A stretch of DNA of 64,000 nt, from assembly GCF_036373705.1 (NCBI RefSeq), contig NC_089867.1:24261323-24325322 (forward strand), read 5' to 3'. A program made the position numbers and the translations under genes. The first letter of the stretch is position 1; every line of letters starts with the position of its first letter. The notes under the pieces are model-generated. The model was not told where the DNA came from and made no database searches. It saw only the letters and a program-made list of their open reading frames with translations. This DNA comes from Amia ocellicauda. Lineage: Eukaryota; Chordata; Actinopteri; Amiiformes; Amiidae. Positions 12,908 to 26,445 of this stretch are shown piece after piece.

Positions 12908-15900
12908 TATGTTTTCTAATCAAGACTACCTGCCAGGTTTTGTTTGAGTTAAAGTCAGCAGGGGATTCTTGGCTCTCTGCACAGCATTCACTCGCTATCA
13001 ACAAGAGCACTCTGCTGGCCTATGATCTACACCAACTGTTTTCTGATGTATGGAGAAGATCAAGTCACTTCCTTCAATGCACATGTGAAGGACAATTCAA
13101 TATTTATATTTACAGCTATTGCATACTCTGTATCGTATGTCTTCTATATGGTATGGTGCTCTGGTTTTATTTCTACAGATTAAAGCTATTCATGGTTTCT
13201 ACTCCACCTTGAATGTGCCAAATAAGCAACCTGCATACATGTATAAGTGACACTGAGGTGAAATACTACAGGTTTGGTTTATTCAATGTGCACCAGTGTG
13301 AAAAGACATTAGAGCTAAGCTACAGTTGTAAAAATAGATTCCTTTTTCCCTTTTAAACAGATGCCACCCCCCGCCTCCCTTGTCTTTAATTAAAAGTAAT
13401 TAAATGAGTCAGATGGAAGACAGCTTATTCTTACTAATTATGAACTGTATTTATTATCATCCGGAGTATGAGCCAGGCTGACTCAAGGATGGGTCAGAGA
13501 GTGGCTCGGCCCCAGCAGCCTGACAGGAACCTCGCTGTCTGTCCCCACAGGGGCCAGCCCTGGCCGGGGGTTGATTCACCGCATCTCTGATAACCTACTC
13601 ACCTCAGGAAACCAGAGTTCAAACACAGCCACATTTTGCACCCACTGAAAGCCGGAATCGGGTCCCTGAGGCAGTAAACCCCCCAGAGACAATACAGGTA
13701 ACCACACGTGTGGGTGTTCAAGTACAGACCCGTGCTCTTTTGAGTTTTTGGCTCACGGACAAACCGATCAAAAGCAGAAGGTACCGTGGCCGACTTCTAC
13801 GGCATTGAGGCACAGCAGCCATGGCAAACGTCCAACAGAAGGATAAATAAAGACTGAATAAGATTTAGATCCAAAAAACGTAACTTGTCTGACCATTAAA
13901 ATGCTAGAATTCCCACCCACTCCAAAACATCAAACGCAAAACCGATTACTGGAGATCCCCGAGTACAGTCTGGTAGCTGCAGTCCCCTAGAGGCGTCTTG
14001 GCAGCGCTGTATCGGAGGGTCACACGCAATGGGGGCGCCATGACACCTGTACCCCCCGAATCATGCCTGAAGCCAAAAGCTGTGTCAAGCACCCCTCAGC
14101 CTCTTATATAAGCCTGGCCAAATTCCACAGCAGCCCTTCCTAGCAATCTCTGTCCTCCCTGTGGCACCAGAATGCCTTTCTCTTCTGCTGGGACGAAAAC
14201 CACCTCTTCGGTCAAGCAGGCATTGAGATCTACAGATCTACGGATCAACGCAGGAATCCCAGCTATTGTCCCCTGATTCCATCCCTCCCGTTTGATCCCA
14301 GATATAAACTACTGAGAACAATGATTTCCTTTCATGTTTCCTCACAGAGAAATCTGATGTTTTCTTGTCTACCCTGTTCAATTCTATAATTTGTCACTTT
14401 TAACACTGCCAACGGAGAGCTGTCCGGTGTGTCACAATGTGATGTTCAACTCTTTTCCGAATAGCAGAGAAGAATACAAGACCTACAAGGACTGGCAATC
14501 TGCAGCAAATATCTTACCAGGTCCTCGGATTCATAATTGTGTGTGTGTTTTCCAACCTAGTAAAAGTAACCAATGGCAACTGATATATATTTTAAACGAA
14601 ATCCAAACCGCTTTGGAATATCAAATTTTATCTCTTCACAGGAAAACCATATAGTTTCCACAGAGCTTAGTCATAGACCTGAAAAGGATGATTGCAGTCA
14701 CCTGCTGCTTGTAAACACAGAAGCAGAAACCCCACAGTGAACGTGCAGACCCGGGCATGCTTCTCAAATGTATTATTCGTATATAAAACGATATCTGAAT
14801 AATTACCTAAACCCTTCCGTATCTGCCTACAGCAAAAGCCCGCGACTGCAGTGACGCAAGAGGGAGGTTCGCATCTCGGCGGCAGGACAGCGTGTATCAT
14901 TAGGAGGCTGCAATTAGGTGTTCAGTCTGTCACATTCCTCCCACGTTGTAATTATACAACAGACAGAGAAAAAACCCAGCCTGGCGAGAAACCATATCTG
15001 ACAGCTCAGCACAGAACACACTATTTTTATTCTTAGACCTAACCGGCAAGCTCTGATTTGTATCACTGTTGCATAATGGAAACCAGACATGTCAATCTGT
15101 GTATCCTTCTAGTCTGAAGCGCATGAGAGAATAATAAAATGTAAATGTATGGAAATATTGGCCTGTCAGCATAAACACTTTGAGTTCCAGTTCCAAATAC
15201 TGTGCTTTAACTGCGAGTATTATAATGCAAACTACAGCAATACCACTCCACAAGTTTACTGTGGTATCGGGCCAGTACAAAATGTGTCCTGCAACAGACG
15301 GGTTCAAGGGCAACACTCAGCCGAAGGGTTAAATGTAGCGCGTTGTGTCTCAATGTGGGGTGTGATGAGAAAAGCAATTGCTTGCACAACACAGAATTCG
15401 AGGGCCTTGGGACAGTGCACTCAGAGCAGCACTTCCTGTGCCTGCAGTTTGCACAGGGGCGATAACCTGAGGCCTCCCACGCAATGTGGACACAGCAAAC
15501 ATGGCAGGAGGACAGCGCTCGAGACAGCGGCCCCTGATCTGTTCTCCCGCGGTCACTGACTCCGAAAGGTGGGTGGCCCGGGGGTCAGGGGCCGTGGCTG
15601 TTATATCTATTTTGAAAATCAAATAAAGTGTAATCTCGGATCCCACGCCGCCTTGTTCTCCCTTGCTGCAAATGCACCGGCTGGATTTTTCCTGGCTCTC
15701 TCTACACCTCAGCACGTATTGGAGGGTGTCCACTGGTGCTTTCCTTCTCCCTGAGCTGAAAAACCACATGGGCTCCACTCAGGATAGCTTATCTCACATA
15801 ACCCCAGCACGAGAAACACTCACTTTGGGTCCAGTGGCATAAATCCACCTCACTCTTCTCAACACATTCTCCCGCGTTTCTGCAGAATGAGTTTGTCCGT

Positions 15901-16513
15901 GAAACCCGTTCTCTGGGCCTTGGCTGCAATCTAGACAAGGGGGTGGGATAACGCAGCAATGGCCTTTCAGTTCCTTCTCTACAAGTTAGCTAAGACTTCA
16001 AAATACATTTCATTTCAACAAACATCTGGAGAAATAGGAGGTGGACAGGGCCAGTTACTGTGCAATGCAAATATGGTCAGTTCAGGGACATTAACTTGTT
16101 CTTATGCAGGGAATGTGGTAAATTGTTTGATGTAAGTGATGTAATGTGTAACTAAGAGGAACACTCCCCGTCTCCGTTCTCATTGGCTCACAGCTCACAT
16201 CGGAGCTGCCTGTCACATACATGTTGAGCTCTCAGGCCCTAGTTGGGACAACACAACTGAAGTATACTTGGAGGACAGCTTTCGACTCGACTGGCCGGTA
16301 CAGCTTGCCCTAGATTTTCCACCTCTATGTGCCGGAAAAGCAGTGTCTGTTTGCATTGCATGTGGTTTCCCAAACATGTATGTGGACACTGACACAGCCT
16401 AGAGTCCAACCACTCAGGACAAACTGTACACTCTCTTCTTGAAACAGTAGGTCAGGTTAGCCAAGGGAGTGACTGGTTTGTGATGCAATCTGCTTTCAGA
16501 AAAAACATGGCTT

Positions 16514-16572
16514 TGTGTGAGAGTGTGTGAGTGCGTGTGCGTGTGTGTGTTTGTGTGTGCCTGTGTGTGTTT
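16514..16572. repeat. (GT)n microsatellite
   Basis: Imperfect GT repeat with GC and GA interruptions. Confidence 0.9.
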
Positions 16573-18045
16573 GCTTTGCAGAAGAAGAAAAAACAAAACA
16601 CACTGTGGTACAGAGCATGCCTAGTTCTCGTCTCCGAGTCGCCGAACAGCTGAGCACACTCAGACACACACTGGGCCGGAAGAACAGGTTGGACTGCAAG
16701 AGTCTGAAGCAGGAAAGGGCAAGTCAGGGTTCACCCTTTTGGGAGACTGGCAGAGGAGCAAAACACAGAAAAGCCACCGAAAGACACAATACTATTGCAT
16801 TCCTGGTCCTCCTGCAGAAGAGCCTGAACCATCACAACACTGAAACCATCGGACTTCTACTACAGTAAAGTCCAAACCCAAGTCCTTATTCTCTAAACGA
16901 GAGAGATGTCATTAAAATAGCTTTGACTGGCGTCTTTCTACAGATACAAGATGAGGGTTGTAGTGATCCGATTGTGCAATTACTAATGTAACAACTTGTC
17001 TCACTGGGCCTCCTGATTTTCAAACAATGACATAGGGTCATTTTTAGGTAGTAAACATTTAATTTACAGTCGACACAGAAACCAAGAGGAGCAAAACTGT
17101 AAGCCAAAAAGCCAGAGACATCCTGAGTCACTTGGTGAACAGTTTTTTTGTTTACTCTTTTTGCAAAGTAACACATGCAGGTAGCAGGAAAATGTTAAAA
17201 AAAATATTATAAATGTACCTATAGATAGATGTATGTTTTTATATTTGTCCTCGTCCGCATCTAGACAATGTGTGGGAGTGAGAAAAAGGTAAACAAGATG
17301 CCTGTTTGGGTAATAACTACACACTGCACATTGTGGGTCAAATAAAAGAGACCACAACCACTCCTGCTCTCAAAATGAAGCCGTGCACAGATGGACGGAA
17401 GGAACTGAATCTCTTCAGTCTGAAACAGAGGTGTAAGCAGTTGTGCAGAGAAACACAGAGACAGTACAGTACAGAACGGCACAGCTCGGGTGAAGACGTG
17501 CGTGCAGTCACAAGCTTTGACACTGGACCCCCCTCTGACCACCACTGAGCTCAGTTTGCACATTGTCTCTGTGGCTTTGTTGTCGGGTGAGGAAAGTGGA
17601 TCCCACACTCCCAACTCTCCCCCCTACACACACACCCTCTCCTTCTCGGCCCCCGAAGGAGACAGATCGCAAAACGTCCACTGGCAGACGATCCTGTCTT
17701 TTAGTATTCCGCAGACTGTCTGCCTTCCCCCTGCGGAGAGGCGAGTTAATAATTTGTCAGCAGCCCTGGCTTATCTGGCCGCTGTGTTGACAATGGGCTC
17801 AGTGTTTCTCTGCTCAGTGATGAAGATTAGTGTGGGGCTGATGGGGAGCCAGACCTGCTCGAGAAATTCTCAGGCTAAGGAGAGAGAGAGAGAAAGAGCG
17901 AAAAAGGAGGGGAAAAAAAACAAACCCTAATCCTATTTCTCTAAAAGGACCTTGAAAGAATGAAAAGTGCTTAGCCCGGCAATCCAGGGAGAAAGGAGGG
18001 ATGGATAGCAGAGGATCACATGATATCAGCTCTCTCCATTCCCCA

Positions 18046-18068
18046 AACACACACACACACACACACAT
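18046..18068. repeat. (CA)n microsatellite
   Basis: About eleven CA units. Confidence 0.9.
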
Positions 18069-20176
18069 TCAAACACTAAGGCTACTCTGGGAAAGGGGAA
18101 ATCAAATCCATCCATTTTTAAATTTATTTACTTCATGTAGATTAATCAAAATCTGAAATGCATGCATAAATCAATCTCGGGGAATGGGGGGTGAAAAACA
18201 CGAAATCTCATTTAATGGCGAGAACATTTGTGCATATCATCGTTTTTAATCCACTCCTGACACACAAATTGATTTACAGCTTTGCATCATTTCACAGAAG
18301 CCTGGTGTTTCTTGTTGTTGGTAAACCTGTTGTATCTTGTTGTTACAAAAGCCATCAGGAGATTATTTATAACACCACTAATTACAGCCAGCACAAACAA
18401 AAAAGAAAGCTCTGGCAACTACTCAGAGAGGAACAGCCAGTAATGATATTCCGAGGGAGTATTATCTCAGTCTCAGCCAATCATCTTCACATCGTTCCTC
18501 AAGCCATGGCGGACTGCTGATGTAAGAGCCGTCTTTATTGACAGAACCGGCACCACAAACAAACAATAACGCCTCCCTCCCGTTTGGCTCTCCAATCTGT
18601 TCACGAGAACGGTCGGGAACGTTTGTACCGAGTTCGAACTCTTCCAGGGATGCAGGTACGCTGACCTCTCTTATCAGCCCCCCCCCAAGCTCGCTCCCAC
18701 ACTCTAAACCCTAAACCAAAAACGACATTTTCATCCGGTTCCCAACTGCAGACTTTTGCCTTAACCCCCTCGATGAGAAAACATGTAATTAAGAGAACAA
18801 TCCCCATGATTCAATACCCATTTCATTCAATACACTGACTCACACAGAGCTGCTGCTGACATCTAGTGGCTGAAACCCATGACAGATCGAGAGTGGTCCT
18901 TCTCCTAACTAAGCCAAAGGGCAGATTCGAGAGGCCCTGATCTGAAAACCTCACACGAATGTGGGTGGCATCTCCAGCTGGGTGTCGCGAAGCCAAAGCA
19001 AGACTGAGCCCAAGTACAGACTTTTTTTTTGTATTATTGTATCCTCTAACACGTGAGTCCACTGTCCTCCAGAACATGGTTTACTGCAGTAAAGCTGTAT
19101 TTATTTGATTTACAGCATCGCACAGAGATTCACAAGCATAACACTACATTGAGGAAGCATTTGGGAGTTGATGGGTGTTTTATTTTGTAATAAATATACT
19201 GACAAATACCAGCCATCAGACAAGATAATCGCCCTGCTTCAGGTCATGATAATGTCATCTAATGAAGTATATAGACTGCAGGTCGGGTATGTAAATAATA
19301 ACAGCTGTTTCCAGTCTTCCACAGCCTTTGACATACTGTACCAAGTTCATATTTTGATTCATTAAAAATGCTGTACATTAACCTGCAAAGATTAATCGAG
19401 AACATCTGGATTTCGTTTTGGTTTTTGGACCATATTGCTCGATTGTCAACAGCAGGTATGAAAAGAAAACGTAAGAATGTTTTATAATTTGTATTTGTAT
19501 TTCTACTCGTGTTATTGTCACATTGAAGAGGCCACACCAGTCTTATACATTACAGTTTTGTTTTAGTATTTATTGTGATGAATTGTGAGCTCGAACCCCA
19601 TCACCTGCCCGGGTCGGGTTCATGCCAGCACACATTCGGCCGCTCACGCTTTCCTGTTTGTGTTTATTTGTTTGTCTTCCTTGTGCGATCAGTTCTTGTG
19701 AAAGGTTACAACAGCACTGACTCAAAACAGCCTCCAGAGACACGGGCTGATTAGAAATCTGGAGATCTAAACACAAGCTTTCTTCTCCCTGGATCCAGAA
19801 AATGACTGGACAAGCACAAGTCTATATGCCTGGAGTTCGGATTAAAACTAATCATTTCACTGGGTCTGTTGGCGTTCTTCCCCGTGTTGACAAAGTAAAA
19901 GTTCAAATCCATCAACAAAGGCAGGGATGTGACAGTTCCCCCCTCGGGGTAGGCTGGTAAAATGTGAAATGGCTTTTCAACACCGTGTTGTCACTGTTGT
20001 GCTGATAAGCGCTGGATCCCAGCCAGGGAGCCTTGCTGACGTAAAGGTGCGTGCCTGGAGACACCCTACCTGCCTGTTATCAGCCAGCATCGCAGCCGGG
20101 TTGGCTGTCGTGGGACCGAGCGCTCACCTCTGCACACTCGGGTGCACAACTCCCCCGAGCAACTCCCCGTCTGCCC

Positions 20177-20218
20177 CGGCATCGTGAGCCCGGCATCGTG
20201 AGCCCGGCATCGTGAGCC
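20177..20218. repeat. Three perfect 14 bp tandem repeats
   Basis: The unit CGGCATCGTGAGCC is repeated three times with no change in a GC-rich patch. Its function is unknown; identical units suggest recent slippage. Confidence 0.9.
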
Positions 20219-21956
20219 CGTCCTCTGGCTGCGGTCGGACTGACAGATCCTTATCGGCTGCATGCGCGCCTGATGAGGGCCCTGGACCGGTTGGATCTGT
20301 ATCTGCTTACCCACTGAAATTAAATATATGCCAGGTCAGATCAAGAAAGCCTGATCTATCCTGCATAATTATCAGCACATCTGAGTTTCTGCTCACAGGG
20401 ATATGAAGCTTTTGCACAAGTCAGTAGAGTTACTAGTATTTTCACATTGGTAAAACTGGTAGTTTCAGATTTCCAGGTGGCCCTGTAGTTGTGTGTATAT
20501 ACTCAAATGTTTACTCAAAATACATGGCTTATTAGCATGCAAAACTGAATGATTAGTAAACCATCTGTTTGCATTGCTTTTCCAATTGGTGGGGAGGAAA
20601 ACTGATTGTTTGGCAGAAAATATAAATGGAAACCATTATCACAAGGATATGACAAAAGTCGAATCACAGCTATACAAAAAAGCAGTAATTTTATTTTCAA
20701 GTTTGTTAGACTTGAATAATTCAAGTTAAATGGACTTGAATTCTCCAGGAATCTGGAAGTTACACAATTTAAAAGCTCAAAATAAGCAAATTATTACTTT
20801 AATGTTTCAATAAAGTAAATCTGAAAGCAGCTAAAACAAAAACCAGCAGGACAGCATCCCCCCCACCTGTGCTACATGTGAACACACAGCATGTTTCTGA
20901 AAAATGCATCCTTCTGGAAAAGGCACAGCCCAAACTGCTTTGCCTAAACAAATCCCTCCCTCTGTGTGGGTCCTGCAGGCATCTCTCTCTCAGTCCACAG
21001 CTCCGGTCACGCAATACTTTTGTATCACCAGAAGCCTAATGTTAACACTGAGCGCATCATTTTAAACTAATCCATAGGCAAACAAGCAAACCCATGACAA
21101 CTGCCAGGCTTTCGTTACAGAAGCCCCTGAGCGATGTGTAACTAACATTTGATGCAGAGCTCATTAATAATCAGAAACTGGGCATCATTAAAATGGATTG
21201 CTTGGCAGTGTGGTTAATGCCAGTTTCCCACAGCCTGGCACAGGCCCCAGAGATAAGAGCTGTGAGGGCAGAGATCTGGCAGGGAGTTAAGTTTGCGCCA
21301 GTCATATGTGAAAGGCATGTGAAAGGAGTTTACTTTAGACAGAGATGTAAGAGAGAGAGCCGTAGCATTATGTGGCAGCCTTGCTTATGTTGCCAATATA
21401 ATAAGTTCGTTGAACCACACTCAAAACTGCATAACTACCCACACAGCAATTTCAGGTTGGGTCAATGTTGGCCCATGTTTAGCTTGCTAACCATAGACCA
21501 ACGCTGGGGCAACTTAGTTTGCTGCCTGGGCACACAACAGGAGCCAGACGTGCACACCCCACACACTCACAGCGATGCTTTAATTGACCCCGCACTATCT
21601 GAATCAGCTCATTGTCTCCACCTGCTGGTTGGTCGAGTTATTGCCAATCATTTTCATTGTTTAACTAAAAACCTTAATACAATTTAATTTACACAATTCA
21701 TCTGCTGGTCAAATGTATCATGTAAAACAAAGTTACGTATTGAAAAAATACGTGTGTTTATTAAATGTCTGCAAAATAACGAGGTATAGATATACATAAT
21801 ACAAATATCTAGATTCAATTCAAAACAAAAACAATATATTTACCTTTTCTCGTCCTGTTTACCTCTTTTCTCCGTCAAACGTCAAAGTGCTGTTATTGTA
21901 ATTCGGCTTCCGGTGTCAATCATTACATTGACACATACAGTTAAAATAGTCTATTA

Positions 21957-21957
<1 letters not shown>

Positions 21958-21996
<39 letters not shown>
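21958..21996. repeat. (AGT)n microsatellite
   Basis: Thirteen uninterrupted AGT units, which encode poly-serine in one chance frame. Confidence 0.95.
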
Positions 21997-21997
<1 letters not shown>

Positions 21998-22345
21998 TGC
22001 ACACAAGCAAGGCGTTATTGCCCTCATTGCGTCACAAGTATTCAAATTTACCAGTCAATATAATCGACTTTCGATATAGTCGAGTTGAGGGAAAAATAAT
22101 GTGAATTATTCAATTAAGCAATTAGTTATAGCGAAGTCAGTTTTATAAAACACATTAAGTTTCAATCTCCCTTATCAGGTAAGATCTGACATTTCCATAT
22201 TGTTTTACACATCTTTTCAAACATACTTTGCCTCTGGCTAGATTTTGCTTATTTGTAGACTGAAAATAAGTGCATCAGTAAACAAGCAGTTGTCTTTTCC
22301 TTCGGGATGAAGGCTTGGACAGTCGGCCTGCCCAGCTCCCAACCC

Positions 22346-25300
22346 CTAATGGCCACTCATGGTGTACTCCTGGATCATGCTCTGGAAGTAGGCTGTGGTG
22401 TTCTGCTCCGGGTGAAACAGGATGATGAAGCAGCGCTGCAGGAAGTAGCCGGCGCTGATGCCCATGAGGCTGACCAGCATGCCCGCCACCTGCAGGGCCG
22501 CTGAGATGGTGCCGCTCTCCATGAAGTGCGTGGTCAGGTATGTGATCCAGCCCACGATGAAGATGAGGGAGGAGAAGGCGATGTACTTGACCTCGCTGTA
22601 GGCCCTGGGCAGCCCCTTGCCCATGTAGGAGAGGGAGAAGGCCAGCATGGCGATCAGGAGCTTAAAGATACTGTCTGCCCACTGCTGATCCTGGTTGCAC
22701 ATGAGAATGGTGGCGTTCGAGAAGGTGTCCTCAGCCTCCATGACCTTGGGCGGAAGGCAGAGGAGCTGAGCGCCCTGGATGAGCGTGGCCAGCAGTGTGA
22801 GCCCCAGCACGGTCAGCGGGGGGCCGTGGTTCTTCACCCAGTAGCTGTAGAAGTGGGGCAGGCGGGTGGAGTACTTGAAGATGCAGAGGATCTGGATGGA
22901 CTTCACCACCATGCAGGACAGGGACACAGAGACGCATATGGAGAAGAGGGTGATCCCGACGGCACAGGAGACTTGGGTCGGACGTCTAAAGCTATAGGCC
23001 AGGATGCTGCTGTAGGCCACGATGAGCGAGACCAGCATGGCCAGGCTCATGCACCCCCCCGCCGCCCGCACCATGGGGCTCTGCCAGTGCAACAGGAAGA
23101 GCGCGGCGATGGCCACGTTGAGCAGGAGGGACGTGGACACCACGCACATCAACGCCAGCCCGGCCACGCTGTTCCAGTCCAGATACTCCGTGCTCCTCTG
23201 AAGGCAGGCCTCACTGGCTGGGGGCGCCCATTGCCCCGCCGGGCACATCTTACACGAGTACTCGTCTGTAAGACAACACGCCAGCCTCGGTCAGGTCAGA
23301 CACCACATCCCACACACACACCTGAAGAGATCTCAGCTACGTTTGAACTTGATGACAATTTGTGCATGTTTTTGAACTGCCCCTGAATAGAACATTGCAC
23401 TGTATTTTTTTCTTGATTTTACTTTACTTTAATTAGGACTGGAACATTTTTTTTTAACTTTACTGTCGTCCTTGGGTAAGGGCTTCCTCCAATAAATTAT
23501 CATGACACAATAATAATCATGTTGATTGATGGGATAATGTTACATGACTCATTACAATTACAGCACTCGGTCGGACAGTAAAACGTAAGAGAAAAACTTT
23601 CTCACAGTTGATAGTAATATGAACAATAAGCTGAGAGCTACAAATTTGCCTACATGGAAATTATGGGCCTCTGTGTCATTAATCAAATGTGTTTTTTATT
23701 ACCATCATTAAACCTGTCTAGGTTGGCTGTTAATACTGAAGAACGTTGTGTCCGACACCAGTTTGGTTGACTTGTGTGTGTGATTTATAGAGAACGTGTG
23801 ATTGCCCAGAACTGGTTGTTAGCAAACACTGCTGACAGGCTTAAGAAGTTGAATACAAGGAAGCCACAGTGACGGCTGGTGTTTAAACAGCTGCCCACAC
23901 TGGCAGCACAGTCTACCCAAACGGAAATCTTACCATATTAGCTCTCATATTCAAGCCCTGAATTTGCCTCTCATTTTATTGCTTCTTCTGTGATCTGAGC
24001 TCTCTGATGCTTATTCTGTAGATTGATATTTGTTATACAAATGTTCCACTACCTGGAAAAAATATGTACGTATACAATATAACCCGCACGTGGCGCTCAC
24101 CCGTGTAGTTGAGGTAGGTCCCCCAGGAGCAGGGATCACACAGGAAGCAGCAATGATGGGTGCCTAGGATTTTTCTCTCACCCGACCGGCACTCTTGTGA
24201 ACAGACCGACATTGGCACCTGTGGGCACAGTGTGACAAACACCATGAGGCCAGGGCACTCACACCGGCTGAGAACCGGCACGTGCACAACTTAAGTGACT
24301 AAAGTAAGCTGTTGAGAAAGAGGAAAGAGAAGCTGCATCTCGTTCAAGCTCCTGCAAAGGTATATATGTTATTGTTAGTGTACCAGATTTGTTTTTCGGT
24401 CCGAGACAACCTTAAGAACTTGTTGGAAAATAAATAAATGTCTCCACGCAGGAGCAGGCGGCTTTGTGCCGTACCTTTGATCCAAGGACCCCCCCCCAGG
24501 CAATCTCCCCCTTGTGGAGTTGCAGGTCCTTGGACCCGGTGTGGTAATGCCCCACGGTGGTCGCAGACACGGTGCCGTCACTCTTCCACACCCACGACAC
24601 CAGAGACAGCCTTGCTTCCATGGTCCCGCTAACCCCAAATTTGATAACGTGGTCCCCAATGGAGAAGTTGATTCTCTCCACGGCTTCCATCACCTGCACA
24701 CAGACAGACACACACACACAAACACACAGAAGAAAACACAAAGCTCTTTACCGAACAGAAAGGTGAAAGGCAGTGCATGATCTGGGTAACCCCCTCCCCA
24801 AGAAAGGACAAAGACGGTACTGGCACCTCTTTGGGGTAGACAGGCCCTGGGTCACAGGCAGACCTCTGGCAGCCCAGGGCGAAGTGCAGGGCCTGGGCTG
24901 CGGAGTGGACAGCCGCATACACACTGAAGGCCCCCTGCGTCCCCGTCATGTTCAGGATCTTCCCCGCATCAGAACCCTGGCAGTCAGAGGGGGAGGCTGT
25001 TGTAGAGAGTGGAGGCTGATTGGGGAGAGAGGCCTGCAAGAAATCCTGAAACCCGGGCAGACTGGTGCCCCACTCGCCCACCCCCAGCACCGTTCCTATG
25101 CTACTGGGCACCGACACCTCCTGGAAAGCGGAGGACCAGGAGCTGCTGGCCACCCACACTTTGCCTGTCACGTTCTGCTCCATGACCCCAGCGAAGAAGG
25201 CTCTCACCGTCTCCGGCTCGGCCAAGATCACGGTGACGTTGACACGGGTGTCCACAATCTTGCTGATGATCGGGCCCACCTCTGTATCGTTGATGGTACC

Positions 25301-26445
25301 GAAATATGCCACACAGATGTCCTCACCCGTGACCTGACTGTACAGAGTCCTGATGTTCTCCTGTCCGTAATTGGTCTTGCTGCCAACAATCGCCACCCAC
25401 CGCCAGCCCAGGTCCAGCAGCAAGGCCTGGATGGCAAGGAGCTGGTTCTCCATAGCTGGCACCACACTGAAGAGGGTGCGGTACCTCGCCATCAGGGTGA
25501 GCGGCACCGAATAGTAACTGATCTGTGAAATTAAGCCCAATCATACTTTAATTGATTTAATTTAAAATCTCAGTCTAATATAAATTCCATATTTTATCAG
25601 GTTATTCTATAAGTAGGAACATATTCTGTGGAGTGAGCTTATCATGTCCAGCTCATCTGGTTTAAGGCACCTGGCCTGAAAGAAAGATTCTGCGGTACAG
25701 AGGATACAATGTAAAAGACAAAGCTGCAGAAAAGAGGACTCACCACGGGGACTTGCACTATCTGGTGCAGCCCAGTCATGGCATCGTCCAGTGGCTTCAT
25801 CCCCTGTCCGATGATGGCAACGGCGTTGGGCTGCAGCTCTGAAAAGTTCCTCTGCAGGTCAAGCACTGTGGTGTCTTGTGGAGACAGGAAGTGCAGCATG
25901 GAGTGGATGCCCCAGGCGTCACTGCAGCTGTCCAGCATTCTGTAGCCCAGTCGGACATTGGGCAGCAGGGTGGTGGAGTTGTTGATCTCCTGCATAGCAA
26001 ACCTCATTGCCTCTGCCATCACAAATCCAGGCAGCATGGCACTGTGGGGAGAAAGAGAGGGCCGGTATCACAGAGTGAAGATTTCGCTCCATCACCATTA
26101 CGACCGTCTCTTCTCTATTTCAGTTTAACACAGGGATCTGAGATCCCTGCCTGAGGGAGAACCTCACAGCTTGGACGTGAGCCACTCTCCAGATTAGCTC
26201 AACAGCTGTCGGAAGTCCTGAGAAAGAGACAAGACTGAGGACAGGGAGACAGGATGGACAGTGACACACATCCAGTCTACATTGCTGCGGTCAGAGACTC
26301 ACCACTTGTCTAGATTCTTGTCTAGATGCTCAACTGGAAATATGCCTCCAATGTAGTAATCTCCCTTTGACTCAACCCAGATGTCCTCCAGCATGCTAGA
26401 GTCCACAAGGCCGAGACAAAGACAGCAGAGCGGCAGCCCCCACAT
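22346..26445 (-). CDS. tas1r2: Taste receptor type 1 member 2-like (class C GPCR), six exons
   Basis: Class C GPCR subunit of the oral T1R receptor, which pairs with T1R3; fish T1R2 proteins respond mainly to amino acids. Exons on the minus strand: 26445-26303, 26041-25744, 25522-24827, 24693-24475, 24218-24101, 23265-22346; phases 2,0,0,0,1 all agree, giving about 797 aa. Exon 1 carries a signal peptide (MWGLPLCCLCLG). Exons 2-4 form the Venus-flytrap domain (AMRFAMQEINNS, GKVWVAS). Exon 5 is the cysteine-rich linker (PMSVCSQEC, HHCCFLC). Exon 6 holds all seven helices, including LPRAYSEVKY and GYFLQRCFIILF. The C-terminus (NTTAYFQSMIQEYT) resembles T1R2 rather than T1R1 or T1R3. An in-frame Met 24 codons upstream (26,517) is possible, but the chosen Met directly precedes the signal peptide. 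It could instead belong to one of the less studied fish T1R clades; only a tree would settle this. Confidence 0.88.

Larger units (their letters stand above)
12908..22345. other. Gene-poor region, no supportable gene
   Basis: No exon series, RNA gene or full transposon recognised. It contains microsatellites (listed) and an AT-rich segment around 13,380-13,450 with several TAATTA/TTAATTA motifs. ORFs of 90-160 codons here lack family motifs, signal peptides or partner exons and look like chance frames. Confidence 0.55.

Noticed and set aside
18703-18722. CTAAACCCTAAACC, resembling a telomere repeat
   Set aside because: Only two units of a plant-type motif; vertebrate telomeres are TTAGGG, so this is chance.
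20177-20218. Short regular repeats considered as a CRISPR-like array
   Set aside because: Three directly abutting 14-mers with no spacers in a vertebrate genome; a simple tandem repeat.
21193-21687. 164-codon plus-strand frame
   Set aside because: No domain or conserved motif, and not linked by splice sites to other exons.
22526-23386. 286-codon plus-strand frame opposite the tas1r2-like transmembrane exon
   Set aside because: Antisense shadow of a GC-rich coding exon; composition is Gly/His/Glu-rich with no domain.
24773-25528. 251-codon plus-strand frame opposite tas1r2-like exon 3
   Set aside because: Antisense shadow of the real exon, which has a conserved T1R protein on the minus strand.
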